NCBI GenBank assembly: GCA_947184155.2
Contig: CAMXCT020006569.1
Coordinates: 1 to 64,000 of the forward strand
Direction of reading: 5' to 3'
DNA: 64,000 nucleotides
Source of the DNA: Cladocopium goreaui
Taxonomy: Eukaryota > Sar > Dinophyceae > Suessiales > Symbiodiniaceae
Made by a program: the position numbers and the translations under genes. Shown here piece after piece: positions 63,619 to 64,000 of this stretch; position 1 is the stretch's first letter; each line of letters begins with the position of its first letter. Under the pieces are notes generated by a model. That model saw nothing but the letters and a program-made list of their open reading frames with translations. It was not told the DNA's origin and made no database searches.

Positions 63619-64000
63619 TGCTCCCTTTATTTGAACAAAAGGAAAAATTTTGTCTGGGACAAAATTAGGCAGTTTCCTGAAAATTTTTCCCTGACGTGAA
63701 TGTTGACTTCTTCACTTCATTAATCATGAATGAAGAAACCCTGAACCAAAACGATCTGTTATTTGGTCTGACTTTTTAAACCTGTTTCTTTGAATTTGAA
63801 AGAAACTTGATTTGTTGTATCAGGAATTTTAACCTGGTAACTCTGAATCAAGGCAATGAGGTTTTTTGTGAAACAAAATGGATCGTCATTGTCTTCACAT
63901 GTTTGAATTTAACATGTGAAAATATCTTCGACCGTGCTCGCCTCAAGACAGGGAGGGTGTGGAGGGAGAAGCTTGCATTTTTGAATGCAGGTTGTAGCAT
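63619..64000. other. Non-coding tail of the window
   Basis: No gene recognised in the last 380 bases. Confidence 0.4.

Overview
This window looks like nuclear DNA of a dinoflagellate. The evidence is a 15-base match to the 3' part of the dinoflagellate spliced leader (62509-62523), reverse transcriptases of two kinds that are abundant in dinoflagellate genomes, a large Ty1/copia element with dinoflagellate-style accessory coding, and very high repeat content with no recognisable host gene. Genus cannot be set from the sequence. There is one 100-base assembly gap (35391-35490).

Layout. 0-7.6 kb is stacked tandem repeat: a degenerate 75-80 bp satellite with higher-order structure, split by CACT/GATA microsatellites and a 78-bp GC-rich minisatellite, then a 10-bp array, a 5-bp array and a 94-bp array. 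7.6-35.4 kb is AT-rich non-coding DNA with AT microsatellites and at least five families of short inverted-repeat elements (MITE-like). The best-defined family has five copies, a 14-bp terminal inverted repeat (TIR) and 4-bp target duplications. The only recognisable coding trace there is a decayed gag exon at 16.1 kb. 35.5-37.35 kb holds a 57-bp tandem array and a 9-bp GC-rich array.

37.7-62.2 kb is a nest of mobile elements. The scaffold is a family I do not recognise: a long coding region (ORF1-ORF2-ORF3, about 1,200 residues when copies are compared), a small ORF (ORFa), then two non-coding modules called here R2 and R1, ending in an A-tract. Copy A (37.7-52.8 kb) is decayed. Copy B (53.06-59.47 kb) keeps long open frames. 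They lie head to tail and are followed by a decayed RT/RNase H retroelement (59.47-62.15 kb). Copy A carries three later insertions: a 147-bp reversed R1 fragment with 19-bp target duplications, a 567-bp TA-flanked inverted-repeat element, and a complete 10,043-bp Ty1/copia element.

The copia element (39424-49466) has nearly identical 835/836-bp long terminal repeats (LTRs), a GCCTC target duplication, a primer-binding site, a polypurine tract, open gag and pol in different frames, a pol tail that may be methyltransferase-like, and a third small ORF after pol. It interrupts ORF2 of copy A between two adjacent codons, so the order of events can be read directly. Copy B is interrupted between ORF3 and ORFa by an inverted copy of the composite repeat found at 6.0-7.6 kb. 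The window ends with a 231-bp direct repeat enclosing the spliced-leader relic, and a truncated second reverse transcriptase.
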